Position numbers and translations under genes: made by a program. This document shows, in pieces, positions 1-10,692 of a stretch of 64,000 nucleotides of DNA. Position 1 is the stretch's first letter. Every line of letters begins with the position of its first letter. The notes under the pieces are model-generated. The model worked only from the letters and a program-made list of their open reading frames with translations. It was not told where the DNA came from and searched no databases. The stretch lies in assembly GCA_002457735.1 (NCBI GenBank), contig NTKO01000002.1, forward strand, positions 1 through 64,000, given 5' to 3'. This DNA is from Bacteroidetes bacterium MED-G13. GTDB taxonomy: Bacteria; Bacteroidota; Bacteroidia; Flavobacteriales; Flavobacteriaceae.

Positions 1-820
1 CAATAGATATGTTTAAAACCCTTTCATATAACTTATTTAAATTTTCAGTTTTAGCTGAAATTTTAGAGAGAGAGTTTAATAGTTTCTGAATATTGGTCTG
101 AATACCAATATTTTCATCAATCATTAAATTATTAATAAAGGAAAGTTCCTCAGAAATAACTTCAAAATTTGAAAGAAAAACTTGGTTTTTCTCTAATTCT
201 TCTAAATTTTCCTCATAAAGATTTGCGCTATCAAGTTCATTTAAAATAAACTTATTATAATCTATAGATTGATTCAAGCTGTCTTTATCAAACTTGAATT
301 TTTCAATTTTTCTTTGCAGATCTTGATACTGATTAAAAATGAATCTAAATTTATCAACAATCTCAATATTGTTTGAGAATGCGTCAATGATTTCAAATTG
401 AAATTCTTGATCTAAAATGTTTAAATTTTGATGCTGAGTGTGAATATCAATTATTCTTGAACCAATTTTTGATAACTGATGTAAATTTACCGGACTATCA
501 TTAATAAAAGCTCTTGACTTTCCAGATGGACTTATTTCCCTTCTTAAAATTGTTTCCGAATCATAATCTAGTTCATTTAAATCAAAGATAGATTTTAAAT
601 TATAGGCACCTATATCAAAAACCCCTTCAATAATGCATTTTTTCGTTTTATCTCTATTTACCGATAAATCTGCTCTTTTTCCTAATAACAGAGATAATCC
701 ATCTACTAAAATCGTTTTACCTGCACCTGTTTCTCCAGTAATTACTGAAAAGCCAGAATTAAATGAAATGTTCAATTTATCAATTAATACATAGTTTTTT
801 ATGGAAATGGATTTTAACAA
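1..820 (-). CDS. recN: DNA repair protein RecN (partial, runs off the window start; TTG start)
   Basis: Reverse-strand translation from 820 begins LLKSISIKNYVLIDKLNISFNSGFSVITGETGAGKTILVDGLSLLLGKRADLS, the RecN N-terminus with Walker A. Missing from the ORF track because it is open at the edge. Confidence 0.9.
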   Translation of the reverse strand, partial: MLKSISIKNYVLIDKLNISFNSGFSVITGETGAGKTILVDGLSLLLGKRADLSVNRDKTKKCIIEGVFDIGAYNLKSIFDLNELDYDSETILRREISPSGKSRAFINDSPVNLHQLSKIGSRIIDIHTQHQNLNILDQEFQFEIIDAFSNNIEIVDKFRFIFNQYQDLQRKIEKFKFDKDSLNQSIDYNKFILNELDSANLYEENLEELEKNQVFLSNFEVISEELSFINNLMIDENIGIQTNIQKLLNSLSKISAKTENLNKLYERVLNISI

Positions 821-831
821 TTTTAAACTAT

Positions 832-1716
832 TTAATTAATATTTCTCCATTTTTCAGAGTGATTAGGGGATATTCTATTTAGTATTGAAATCAGGTTTGA
901 AGTAGATACCATTGGACCATCTTTGAAGATTTCAAAAATTTCTTCAGATTTGGTATCAAAAAAAACCCTCATTAAAAAAGAGTTTGGACGTCTCCTATGC
1001 ATTATATTTAATGCATTCATTTGTTCAATTAATATTGTTTTTGACATTTTAGGCTCATCGGCCATTTTATCTAATCCCCTCAAGTGATAACCATACATTA
1101 CTTCCCTAAACTCTCTGTAGGTTGGAGATAAAATATTATCAATCAAAAAATATCTAGACTGTAAGCCATCACTAGAAGCCCATCCCTTGTAACCTTGATT
1201 TTGTGAATAATCTAAAATCTCTCTTGCAACTTCAAAATAGCCAGTACCTCCATTAAGGGAAAATGAATCAGCGTCAATACCTAATATCATGTAAATATGA
1301 AAAGTGATAATTGAAACTAAATTATTTTCAAACTGATTAGGATTAAAATTTAAATTTTGATACTCTTGGTAACGAAATTTAAAATTTTTGTCATTAAAAT
1401 TATAAACTGGCGATGAGTAAGAACTATTATATACAGGTCTTGAGGCCTGTATTTGCAAGGTACCGTTAAAAGAATCATTATCCATTGAGGATATATTTAA
1501 AAACATAGCACAATTTATCTTTTCACTGGGCCTCACTGATCTTCCGGTCCAAGAATTATTATTTATAAATTCATTCAGTTGATTTTCTAAAGATTTAAAT
1601 ACCTGTAGATTTTCCTTTCCTGTTTGTCTAGCATCAATTGTAATTTCACAGTTTAAATCTTGAGCATAAAAAAAAGACAAATTGAAAAGTAAAAAAAGTA
1701 AAAATATATTCCTCAT
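832..1716 (-). CDS. porD: Type IX secretion system protein PorD (DUF4835 family)
   Basis: Signal peptide followed by LNCEITIDARQTGKENLQVFKSLENQLNEFINNNSWTG, typical DUF4835/PorD N-terminus; next to coaBC and recN. Confidence 0.8.
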   Translation of the reverse strand: MRNIFLLFLLFNLSFFYAQDLNCEITIDARQTGKENLQVFKSLENQLNEFINNNSWTGRSVRPSEKINCAMFLNISSMDNDSFNGTLQIQASRPVYNSSYSSPVYNFNDKNFKFRYQEYQNLNFNPNQFENNLVSIITFHIYMILGIDADSFSLNGGTGYFEVAREILDYSQNQGYKGWASSDGLQSRYFLIDNILSPTYREFREVMYGYHLRGLDKMADEPKMSKTILIEQMNALNIMHRRRPNSFLMRVFFDTKSEEIFEIFKDGPMVSTSNLISILNRISPNHSEKWRNIN

Positions 1717-2918
1717 AATTTATTAATTATAATATATTGAAATATATCATTTGCAACAAATCTTTTTTCCTTTAAATCATAATGATTTATTCGAAGCTTA
1801 TTATCAATGATTGTTACTTTATTAGTGTCATGACCAAAAGCAGCACCTTCGTCATTTAAGGAATTAAGGATAATCACATCTAAATTTTTTTCTTTTAATT
1901 TCTTTTTTGCATTTTCTATTTCATTGTTATTTTCAAGAGCAAATCCAATTAATAACTGCTTCTTTTTTAACTTGCCAAGATTAAATAAAATATCATTTGT
2001 TTTTTTAAACTCAATACTAAAGTCCTCTTCCTCTAATTTCTTTTTAATTTTTTTTTCAGAATATAATTTAGGTCTGTAGTCACTAACTGCTGCCGCCATA
2101 ATTACAATATCAGAATTATTATATCTACTCATAACTTCCTCCTCCATCTGTTGTGAAGTTTTAACTTTAATTAAATCTATAGTATTTACAGAAAAAGTTT
2201 CATTACTAGGACCGCTAATTAAACACACAGAAGCTCCCAGACGTTTAGCTTCTTCTGCCAATCTATATCCCATTTTTCCTGAAGAATAATTTGAAATAAA
2301 TCTCACTGGATCGATTGGCTCAAGAGTTGGACCTGCAGTAATCAAAATTTTTTTATTTTTTAATGGTAAGTTTTTAGAGTAATGTGCAATTAAAAAATCA
2401 ACTATTGAGTTAGGCTCAGGTAATCTACCCTCACCCACCAAACCACTTGCTAATTCACCAGATTCTGGGGGTATTAAAATATTTCCGAAACTCACTAGCT
2501 TTTCAATTGATTTCTTAGTGGATTCATGTTTATACATGTCCAAATCCATGGCTGGAGCAAAAAATATGTTTGATTTACAGGACAAATATGCAGCAATTAA
2601 CAAATTATCACAGTTTCCATTTGCCATTTTACATAGGGTGTTTGCAGTAGCAGGACAAATAATCATAAAATCACACCAAAGTCCTAGTTCAACGTGATTA
2701 TTCCAGTTTTCATCATCATCCTTAAACTTAGATAATACGGGATTTTCAGAAACTGTTGATAAAGATAAAGGAGTAACAAATTCCTTTGCATTCTCTGTTA
2801 AAATAACCTTAATTTCCGCACCTATTTTTTTTAATAACCTAACAAGAATTGGGGTTTTGTATGCTGCTATACCTCCGGTAATACCTAAAAGGATCTTTTT
2901 ACCCCTAAGGACAGACAT
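1713..2918 (-). CDS. coaBC: Bifunctional phosphopantothenoylcysteine decarboxylase / phosphopantothenate--cysteine ligase
   Basis: GKKILLGITGGIAAYKTP, APAMDLDMY and ITAGPTLEPIDPVRFISNYSSGKMG motifs. Confidence 0.96.
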   Translation of the reverse strand: MSVLRGKKILLGITGGIAAYKTPILVRLLKKIGAEIKVILTENAKEFVTPLSLSTVSENPVLSKFKDDDENWNNHVELGLWCDFMIICPATANTLCKMANGNCDNLLIAAYLSCKSNIFFAPAMDLDMYKHESTKKSIEKLVSFGNILIPPESGELASGLVGEGRLPEPNSIVDFLIAHYSKNLPLKNKKILITAGPTLEPIDPVRFISNYSSGKMGYRLAEEAKRLGASVCLISGPSNETFSVNTIDLIKVKTSQQMEEEVMSRYNNSDIVIMAAAVSDYRPKLYSEKKIKKKLEEEDFSIEFKKTNDILFNLGKLKKKQLLIGFALENNNEIENAKKKLKEKNLDVIILNSLNDEGAAFGHDTNKVTIIDNKLRINHYDLKEKRFVANDIFQYIIINKL

Positions 2919-2919
2919 T

Positions 2920-3249
2920 TTACTCTTCTATTTCTTCTGAGCTATCTCTATGGTATACTTTATCCTCTAACCATTCTTGAACTGCAATGGCGTGAGGTTT
3001 TGGTAATCTCTCATAGAACTTTGATACTTCAATTTGCTCTTTATTTTCAAATATTTCTTCTAAACTATCATTGTGTGTTGCAAATTCATCTAATTTCTCA
3101 ATTAATTCATTCTTCACATCTCCATTAATTTGCTCTGCTCTTTTTGAAATTATTGAAATAGCTTCATATATATTTTGCGTTTTATTTTCAATCTCACCTC
3201 TATTGTAAGTTTTGGTTGTCTGAGACGCGTTGGTTTTCTTTATATCCAT
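2920..3249 (-). CDS. rpoZ: DNA-directed RNA polymerase omega subunit (RpoZ family, Bacteroidota type)
   Basis: Small protein upstream of coaBC with the Bacteroidota omega pattern (YEAISIISKRAEQI...FYERLPKPHAIAVQEWLEDKVYHR). Confidence 0.85.
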   Translation of the reverse strand: MDIKKTNASQTTKTYNRGEIENKTQNIYEAISIISKRAEQINGDVKNELIEKLDEFATHNDSLEEIFENKEQIEVSKFYERLPKPHAIAVQEWLEDKVYHRDSSEEIEE

Positions 3250-3257
3250 GGTAATAA

Positions 3258-4040
3258 TTATATATTATTAATTTTATTCAATTCAGAAATTTTTAAGTCT
3301 ATTTCTGTCATGTACTCTGATTGATCGTAATCGTTTCTAAATGATCTATAATATGAAAATGCATTTTTAATTCTATCTTGTTGTTTTCTAGAAACACTAT
3401 TAATAGCAAGAAGATATGCAGAATCAAATCTGTAATACATTGCTTTCTCTCTTAAATTTGACCCAGGAAAATCCAAGATAAAATTTTCGAAAGATTTAAT
3501 AGAAGCTTCATAATCAGTTAAATTATGAAATTGTAATGCAATGTTAAATTCTTTTAGTTCTAATCTGTAGTCCAATTCAAAAACAAGATTATTTGCATCA
3601 GAAATGAAATCTGAATTTGGATATGTATTTATAAATTCTTGTAATTTTGAAATAGCAATTTGAGTATCAGCAGGGTCTTTTGTAAAAGAAGGTGCTAGCA
3701 AATAATAACTTTTTGCACTCAGAAAAGCCATTTCTTGAACTTTTTCACTTTCTGGATAGGAATTTACAAATCTTTCCATTTGATATGCAGCACTGTTGTA
3801 ATCCTTTGTGTTATAATAACACATTGCTTGCATATAAGTCAGCTTTTGAGCTTGGGGTTTACCTCTGTATTGAGGTAAAATTTGAGAAAATAACCTAGAA
3901 GCTTTAGAGTATTTCTTTTGTTCAAATAATTCACTTCCAAGGTTGAATTTAACAGATACTTCGTCAGAATTGAGGGCTTTTTGAAATTTTCCGCAAGAAA
4001 AAATCAATATAAAAATAAAAATATAATAGCAGTTTTTCAT
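3258..4040 (-). CDS. bamD: Outer membrane protein assembly factor BamD
   Basis: Lipoprotein signal (ILIFSCGKFQKAL) and TPR repeats YSKASRLFSQILPQYRG...YNSAAYQMERFVNSYPES. Confidence 0.9.
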   Translation of the reverse strand: MKNCYYIFIFILIFSCGKFQKALNSDEVSVKFNLGSELFEQKKYSKASRLFSQILPQYRGKPQAQKLTYMQAMCYYNTKDYNSAAYQMERFVNSYPESEKVQEMAFLSAKSYYLLAPSFTKDPADTQIAISKLQEFINTYPNSDFISDANNLVFELDYRLELKEFNIALQFHNLTDYEASIKSFENFILDFPGSNLREKAMYYRFDSAYLLAINSVSRKQQDRIKNAFSYYRSFRNDYDQSEYMTEIDLKISELNKINNI

Positions 4041-4091
4041 AGAGTTTGGTGAGCAAAATTATGAATTAAATTGTGGATATTAAAATTAACA

Positions 4092-4634
4092 TTATTTAAT
4101 CATGTTAAGTCCCTGTAAATACTTTTTAAGTTCTGTTGCAAAAATATCAGTAAAATTTGTGCTAATATCAATTGTAAAATCATTTAAATTCTCATTACTC
4201 TTTGAAATTCCAATTTTAAATTTAGCTTTTGAACAGGCTGTTGCAAAATTTAATTCTAAGTTATTTCTTCTGTAATAGCTTATTAATATATCAAATTCTG
4301 TATCAATAAATTCAATAAAATCGAGATTTTTTATAACACCACTCCAGCCAAAATCTTTAGATTCAAAATATGAATCCCATCGATTTAATTTTGTTCCACT
4401 TTCTGGCATGTAAGCAATAAACTTAATTTTATTTTCATGAATACCTAGTTCTTTAAAAATTTCTTTAATCTGATCATATTCCTTATACTCATCAAAATTA
4501 AAAATTATTCCAACGGTTTCAATTTTGATTGCCGAAGAATTAAATTTCCTAGATTCTAAAATCTTCTTCATAAAAATTTTATTGGATCTATTTTTAAGAA
4601 ACTTTATAATCATCATATGGGCAGTTCTAAACAA
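4092..4634 (-). CDS. DUF6913 family protein (true start probably an internal ATG near 4616)
   Basis: Reads like the flavobacterial DUF6913 family that neighbours bamD; the track start is TTG. Confidence 0.65.
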   Translation of the reverse strand: MFRTAHMMIIKFLKNRSNKIFMKKILESRKFNSSAIKIETVGIIFNFDEYKEYDQIKEIFKELGIHENKIKFIAYMPESGTKLNRWDSYFESKDFGWSGVIKNLDFIEFIDTEFDILISYYRRNNLELNFATACSKAKFKIGISKSNENLNDFTIDISTNFTDIFATELKKYLQGLNMIK

Positions 4635-4659
4635 AAATAATTAAATTTATTAGTGATTT

Positions 4660-5409
4660 ATGAAAAAGTGTTTTTTTTCAATCTTTTTAATAGCAGCAAC
4701 CCTATTTCTTGGTTGTAACCAAACTAACATAAATTTTAATAACAAATTACTTGATCATGATATTTCAGAGGATTCCATAATAAATATTTTTATTGAACCT
4801 TACACTAAACAAATTATAGGATCAGATTTAAATATTCGTTTAGCATATTCCTCTAAAAAATACTCAAAAAAAGACGGGGAATTAAACAGCACTCTTAGCA
4901 ACTTATTTGCTGATGCTACTTTTAAAGTTTGTAATCCAATTTATAATAAAATATCAAATGAGAATATTGATGTCGTCTTATTAAACATGGGTGGAATTAG
5001 ATCAATCATTTCCAAAGGAGAAATTTCAAAAAAAACTGCATTTGAATTGATGCCGTTTGAAAATCAAGTTTTATTGCTTAAGTTAAAAGGTGATATAATA
5101 ATGGAAATGGTTGAATATTTGATCCGTGAAAAAAAATCTCATCCAATTTATGGATTACAAATACAGCTTGATCAGAATTATAATCTGAAAAATTTAAATG
5201 TGAATGGAAATGAATTAGATCTAAATTCATTTTATAATGTTGCAACGACTGATTACCTTTTAAAGGGTGGTGATAATATGAATTTTTTTGCAAAGAATTC
5301 AAAAACTTTTGACCTTGAAATAAAAATGAGAGATGTTTTGATAAAATACTTTCAAAGTATTGATACTCTTATATTAAGAACCGATAAAAGATTTTTTAAA
5401 AATGAATAG
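4660..5409 (+). CDS. 5'-nucleotidase C-terminal domain protein (lipoprotein)
   Basis: Lipobox LFLGCNQ; VVLLNMGGIRSIISKGEISKKTAFELMPFENQ and ATTDYLLKGGDNM are 5'-nucleotidase C-terminal domain motifs. Confidence 0.88.
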   Translation: MKKCFFSIFLIAATLFLGCNQTNINFNNKLLDHDISEDSIINIFIEPYTKQIIGSDLNIRLAYSSKKYSKKDGELNSTLSNLFADATFKVCNPIYNKISNENIDVVLLNMGGIRSIISKGEISKKTAFELMPFENQVLLLKLKGDIIMEMVEYLIREKKSHPIYGLQIQLDQNYNLKNLNVNGNELDLNSFYNVATTDYLLKGGDNMNFFAKNSKTFDLEIKMRDVLIKYFQSIDTLILRTDKRFFKNE

Positions 5410-6313
5410 AAGAAATTTTTTAAAAAATTCTATTTACGCGTCTGCTGGTATAGCTTCATCAGTTTGTTTATCAAGCTGTAACAATGAAAAATCTACAACT
5501 GTGTCAATCTTACATACAAATGATGTTCATAGCCATATAACCCCATTTGATAACAATCATTCAGAATATCCAAATCAAGGAGGGTTTTCAAGAAGATCTA
5601 CTCTTGTTTCAGAAATAAGAAGAAAAAACCCTAATACTTTACTTTTTGATGCAGGAGATGTTTTTCAGGGAACTCCATATTTTAATGTGTTTGAGGGTGA
5701 ATTAGAGTTTAAATTAATGAGTTTATTAAAGTACGATGCAATGACTATTGGAAACCATGACTTTGACAATGGCATTTTAGGTCTAAAAAAACAAATCTCT
5801 CATGCTAGTTTTGATTTTATCTGTTCAAATTATGATTTTTCTAATACTATTTTAGAAGGAAAAACATCGAAGTATAAAGTATATAAAAAATCAAATATAA
5901 AAATTGGTGTTTTTGGTCTTGGAATTAAGCTTACTGGATTAGTTTCAAAAAATCTTTTTAAAGAAACTAAATATTTAGATCCATTGGAAATGGCACAGGA
6001 AATGTCAAATCAACTTAAAAAAAATGAAAAATGCGATTTAGTTGTTTGTTTGTCTCATTTGGGATACAAATATAAAGATGAAGATAAGATTTGTGACCAT
6101 ATAATTGCCAAAAATACTCGGTATATTGATCTTATTATTGGAGGACATACACATACTTTTATGAAAAAACCAGAAACTGTCAAAAATAAAATCGGGAAAC
6201 AAGTTCTAATAAATCAAGTGGGTTGTTTTGGGCTCTATTTGGGTAAAGTAGATTTTGAATTTTACAACAAAAAACTAAAAAGTAAATTCTTTTCTAACCT
6301 TTCGATTTTTTAG
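5402..6313 (+). CDS. Bifunctional metallophosphatase/5'-nucleotidase N-terminal (metallophosphoesterase) domain protein
   Basis: TVSILHTNDVHSHITPF, DAGDVFQGTPYFN, TIGNHDFDNG, VCLSHLGYK, IIGGHTHTF. Confidence 0.92.
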   Translation: MNRRNFLKNSIYASAGIASSVCLSSCNNEKSTTVSILHTNDVHSHITPFDNNHSEYPNQGGFSRRSTLVSEIRRKNPNTLLFDAGDVFQGTPYFNVFEGELEFKLMSLLKYDAMTIGNHDFDNGILGLKKQISHASFDFICSNYDFSNTILEGKTSKYKVYKKSNIKIGVFGLGIKLTGLVSKNLFKETKYLDPLEMAQEMSNQLKKNEKCDLVVCLSHLGYKYKDEDKICDHIIAKNTRYIDLIIGGHTHTFMKKPETVKNKIGKQVLINQVGCFGLYLGKVDFEFYNKKLKSKFFSNLSIF

Positions 6314-6314
6314 T

Positions 6315-8321
6315 TTAAAATAATGTCTGTTTTGGAAATATCATTTTCTCCAACTCAAATTCAGAAATAATTTTTGCACCAAATTCTGTGGCTTTTATTT
6401 TTTTACTTGGACCCATTTTATCTCCGGCAACTAAAAAATTTGTTTTTGAAGATACAGACGATACAATTGTTCCCCCGTTAGTTTCAATGAATTTTTTTAA
6501 TGCATCTCTTGAATAATTTTTAAAAACTCCTGAAATAACAAAAGATTTATTTAACAACAAAGAAGAAGTTTTTTTGTTTGTTAAATTAGATGTAAAGTTT
6601 AATCCTCTCTCCTTTAACCTATTAATAATTTTCATATTGTAAGAATCATTAAAGAAGTCAATTAAGCTATTCGCAATTTTATCACCAATCTCATCAACTA
6701 AAATTAATTCGTCAAAATCTGCATTAATTATATTTTCAATGCTACTGAAATGAGAAACGAGTTTTTTTGCAACAGTTTCACCAACATGCCTAATTCCAAG
6801 AGCATATAATACTCTTTCAAAAGAAATATTTTTAGACCTTAAAATTCCTTGAATTAAATTATTTGCACTTTTTTCTGCCATTCTTTCTAAAACTACAATT
6901 TGCTCATATTTCAAATCATAAAGATCAGCATAATTTCTAATCAGGCCATTTCTTACTAAAAGTGACACAGTTTCCTGTCCTAGTCCATCAATATCCATTG
7001 CTTTACGGGAAATAAAATGTTGAATTCTACCAACAACTTGAGGCTGACAATTGTCTTCATTAAAACAATAGTGATTAGCTTCATTTTCCAATTTTGTTAA
7101 TTTGTTTCCACATTCAGGACAATTTGAAATAAAATTAAGTGCCAATGAGTTAACAGGTCTCAGTGATTGATTTACTTTGGTGATTTTTGGGATAATATCA
7201 CCTCCTTTTTCAATATATACATAATCTCCGACCCTAATATCTAATTTTTTTATAAAGTCAGAGTTGTGTAAAGATGCCCTTTTCACAATAGTCCCAGCTA
7301 ATTCAACAGGTTCTAAATTTGCAACAGGTGTTATTGAGCCAGTTCTGCCAACTTGAAAAGAGATGCTATTGAGTCGAGTTCCAATCTCCTGAGGTTTGAA
7401 CTTATATGCCATTGCCCATCTCGGGAATTTAGATGTATATCCAAGTTTATCTCTCTGAACATAATCATTTACTTTCACAACTGCTCCGTCGATTTCAAAA
7501 GGCAATTCTGATCTTTTATTTTCCCAATACTTAATAAATTTAAATATATCTTCTAATGATTGACTGATAGAAAACTCTTTGAAAATATTAAAGCCTAATT
7601 TTCCTGCATTATTAAGAAAATTTTCATGGTTGTTGAATAAATCTTTGTTTTTGATTGAAAATATCAAACACTCTAATGGTCTAGAAGCAACTTCACTGCT
7701 GTCTTGTAACTTCAAAGTTCCAGATGCAGTATTACGAGTATTTTTAAATAATTCCTTTCCTTCTTTATATCTAATTTCATTTAGCTTGTTAAAACCCTTT
7801 ATTGGCATTACTATTTCGCCTCTTGCTTCAAATTTTATGTTAGTGAAACCTCTTAATTTTAGGGGAACTGTTGGTATTGTCTTAACATTGCTAGTAACAT
7901 CATCACCCGAAATTCCATCACCCCTCGTAAGAGCTTTGATCAAATTTCCGTTTTCATATAATAAATTAATTGAAATACCATCAAATTTTAATTCACATGT
8001 GTATGAAATTGGCTGAGTTACAATTTTTTTGATTCTTTTTTCCCATTCTTTAAGATCTTCCAAGGAATACGAGTTATCTAAAGAATACATGGGAGACAGA
8101 TGTTTTGAATTTTCAAAGGATTTGGTTATTTCACCACCAATTCTTTGTGTTGGTGAATTATGATCAAAATAATTTGGATGAGATTCTTCCAGCTTTTTAA
8201 GATCATTTAAAAGCATATCAAACTCATAATCAGAAATAGTAGGATTATTCAGTACATAATAATTGTAATTATGTTCATGCAGTTTTTCTCTAAGTTTGAA
8301 AATTTGATTTTTTACGGACAT
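6315..8321 (-). CDS. ligA: NAD-dependent DNA ligase LigA
   Basis: CELKFDGISINLLYENG, TRGDGISGDDVTSNVKTI, zinc finger CPECGNKL...CFNEDNC, HhH and BRCT domains. Confidence 0.98.
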   Translation of the reverse strand: MSVKNQIFKLREKLHEHNYNYYVLNNPTISDYEFDMLLNDLKKLEESHPNYFDHNSPTQRIGGEITKSFENSKHLSPMYSLDNSYSLEDLKEWEKRIKKIVTQPISYTCELKFDGISINLLYENGNLIKALTRGDGISGDDVTSNVKTIPTVPLKLRGFTNIKFEARGEIVMPIKGFNKLNEIRYKEGKELFKNTRNTASGTLKLQDSSEVASRPLECLIFSIKNKDLFNNHENFLNNAGKLGFNIFKEFSISQSLEDIFKFIKYWENKRSELPFEIDGAVVKVNDYVQRDKLGYTSKFPRWAMAYKFKPQEIGTRLNSISFQVGRTGSITPVANLEPVELAGTIVKRASLHNSDFIKKLDIRVGDYVYIEKGGDIIPKITKVNQSLRPVNSLALNFISNCPECGNKLTKLENEANHYCFNEDNCQPQVVGRIQHFISRKAMDIDGLGQETVSLLVRNGLIRNYADLYDLKYEQIVVLERMAEKSANNLIQGILRSKNISFERVLYALGIRHVGETVAKKLVSHFSSIENIINADFDELILVDEIGDKIANSLIDFFNDSYNMKIINRLKERGLNFTSNLTNKKTSSLLLNKSFVISGVFKNYSRDALKKFIETNGGTIVSSVSSKTNFLVAGDKMGPSKKIKATEFGAKIISEFELEKMIFPKQTLF

Positions 8322-8387
8322 TTAAATAAATATTCATATCTAAGATACTAAAATGCATTGGTAAAAAATATAATATTTACTCTGATT

Positions 8388-9227
8388 TTATGTATTTTTC
8401 TTTAAAATCATAAATCTTTTTTTTCCATGAAAATCCTTTATTAATTTATAGGAAAAATTTTGATATTTTGAAACTAGTTGAATCATTTCATGATGAAAAA
8501 TATCGTTTATTTCAAAAAATATATTCCCATCCACATTTAAATTATTTTTTGAAAAATTTAAGATTACTTTATAAAATATTAAAGGGTCATTATCATTAAC
8601 AAATAAGGCATGATGTGGCTCAAAATTTAAGACATTTTTTGAGATTTTATATTTTTGCGAATATACAATGTAGGGTGGATTTGAAACAATCAAATCAAAG
8701 GTACTCTTTGACTGAAAAGTAAATAAATCTTCACAAATAATATCAATTTCAACATTGTTTTTGCTGGCATTTTTATTTATGATTTTAACGGCATTAGGAC
8801 ATATTTCTAAAGCGGTTACATTTGATCTTAGAATATATTTAGCCAAAGCAATAGCAATACATCCACTGCCTGAACCAATATCCAAAATTTTTTCTTTTTT
8901 ACATTCGTGTTTAATTATCAAATCTACCAATTCTTCAGTTTCAGGTCTTGGAATGAGCACTGAATTATCTAAATCAAATTCAAGGTTATTGAATATAGTA
9001 TTTCCTAAAATATATTGAATTGGTTCATAATTAGATAACCTATTTACATATTCATAAAAAATTTTTTCTTTAACATTTCCAAGTTTATAATTACTTGTCA
9101 TTAGCTCAAGCTTTGACTTGTTAGTTAAATTCTGCATTACTATGTAGAAGATAATATTTAACTCTTCAGAATTATAAATATCAAAAAGTGATTCATTAAA
9201 TTTTTTTCTTAATATAGAACAGTCCAT
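8388..9227 (-). CDS. prmC: Peptide chain release factor N(5)-glutamine methyltransferase
   Basis: LIPRPETEELVDLI, ILDIGSGSGCIAIALAK, DLIVSNPPYI. Confidence 0.95.
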   Translation of the reverse strand: MDCSILRKKFNESLFDIYNSEELNIIFYIVMQNLTNKSKLELMTSNYKLGNVKEKIFYEYVNRLSNYEPIQYILGNTIFNNLEFDLDNSVLIPRPETEELVDLIIKHECKKEKILDIGSGSGCIAIALAKYILRSNVTALEICPNAVKIINKNASKNNVEIDIICEDLFTFQSKSTFDLIVSNPPYIVYSQKYKISKNVLNFEPHHALFVNDNDPLIFYKVILNFSKNNLNVDGNIFFEINDIFHHEMIQLVSKYQNFSYKLIKDFHGKKRFMILKKNT

Positions 9228-9301
9228 ATTTGATTGATTGTTAAATAAAAGTTATAAAATATTATTTATAAATATTTTTTGAATTATTCTATTTTTGTTA
9301 A

Positions 9302-10318
9302 ATGAATATACACGAAAAATACATGAAAAGATGTATTCAAATTGCTGAATTTGGTCAGGGAAATACTTTCCCAAATCCTTCGGTTGGTTGTTGTATAGTA
9401 ATGAACGGGAAAATTTTAGCCGAAGGATTTTCATCAAAAGCAGGATGTAATCACGCTGAAATCAATGCGATAAATCTTATTAAAGAAAAGTCAATATTAT
9501 CAAAGTGTACAATTTATATTACCCTTGAACCATGTTCTCATCATGGAAAAACACCTCCATGTGTTGATACTATAATTAAATACAAATTCAAAAAAGTTGT
9601 TATTGGAATCAAAGATCCAAATGACTTAGTTAATGGAAAAGGAATTAAAAAACTTCAAAAAGCTGGAGTTAATGTTATGACTGGTATATTAAAGAAAGAA
9701 TGCACTGATCTTCATAAAAGATTTTTAACTCACCAATTAAAAAAGAGACCCTATATTATTTTAAAATGGGCGCAAACTTCTAATGGTTACATAAGCCCAA
9801 AAGAAAGAAAAAATAAAGAACCCTTTTGGATTTCTAATAAAAAATCCAGGATTATATCTCATAAATGGAGAGCGCATGAACATGCAATTTTAATAGGAGC
9901 TCAAACACTCCGAGATGACAACCCAAAATTGACCACTAGAATTTGGAATGGCAATAATTGCAAAGCCTATATACTTTCTAAAAATTGGGAAAAAAAAGAA
10001 AATAAAAAATTTAATAGTGATAGTTCGTTTAAAATTCTTGACAAGAGCATTATTAATTTTGACAACAATGTAGCAAAACAAATTTGTAATGTATTATATG
10101 AAAATGAAATTCAATCTTTGATTGTTGAAGGTGGTACAAAAACAATTAATAATTTTTTAGATTCAAAAATTTGGGATGAAATTAGAATATTTAAGTCTGA
10201 TAAAAAATTAGTTGGTGGGGTTAAAGCACCCAAAATAAAATATAAAAGAAAAATGAAAATTCAAATTGGAAATGATAAACTAGAAATTTATAAAAATAGT
10301 GATGAAACTTTATTGTAA
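9302..10318 (+). CDS. ribD: Bifunctional diaminohydroxyphosphoribosylaminopyrimidine deaminase / 5-amino-6-(5-phosphoribosylamino)uracil reductase
   Basis: HAEINAI...YITLEPCSHHGKTPPCVDTII deaminase motif and reductase domain with VEGGTKTINNFL. Confidence 0.96.
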   Translation: MNIHEKYMKRCIQIAEFGQGNTFPNPSVGCCIVMNGKILAEGFSSKAGCNHAEINAINLIKEKSILSKCTIYITLEPCSHHGKTPPCVDTIIKYKFKKVVIGIKDPNDLVNGKGIKKLQKAGVNVMTGILKKECTDLHKRFLTHQLKKRPYIILKWAQTSNGYISPKERKNKEPFWISNKKSRIISHKWRAHEHAILIGAQTLRDDNPKLTTRIWNGNNCKAYILSKNWEKKENKKFNSDSSFKILDKSIINFDNNVAKQICNVLYENEIQSLIVEGGTKTINNFLDSKIWDEIRIFKSDKKLVGGVKAPKIKYKRKMKIQIGNDKLEIYKNSDETLL

Positions 10319-10692
10319 ATTTCCTTGGGACATTTCATTGGTTTTTTAGAAACCTTATTTACAAAAGCAAGAATTGTTTGTGCTTTGGTGATTACAATAT
10401 TATTTCTAAAAACTAAATAATCAAAAATAAGTTTTGAAGAAGGTACTTCCATGAGCTCGGTTTCTATGGTTAGCTCATCATCAAAAAAGGCTGGACTTAA
10501 GTAACTAACATTTAATTTACTAACTGGCAATATTAATCCTGATAACTCCAATTCTTTATATGAAAATCCGTTTTTTTTAATCCACTGAATTCTGGAATGC
10601 TCAAAGTAATTTATGTAACTACTGTGATGAACAATACCCATTTGATCGGTTTCACAGTACCTGACTTTTATTTTTATTAATGTTTTTTTCAT
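10288..10692 (-). CDS. Acyl-CoA thioesterase (4HBT hotdog-fold)
   Basis: IKVRYCETDQMGIVHHSSYINYFEHSRIQWI hotdog thioesterase motif. Confidence 0.9.
   Translation of the reverse strand: MKKTLIKIKVRYCETDQMGIVHHSSYINYFEHSRIQWIKKNGFSYKELELSGLILPVSKLNVSYLSPAFFDDELTIETELMEVPSSKLIFDYLVFRNNIVITKAQTILAFVNKVSKKPMKCPKEIYNKVSSLFL

Noticed and set aside
7579-8016. 145-aa + strand ORF inside ligA
   Set aside because: Antisense to a highly conserved gene; low-complexity shadow frame with no motif.
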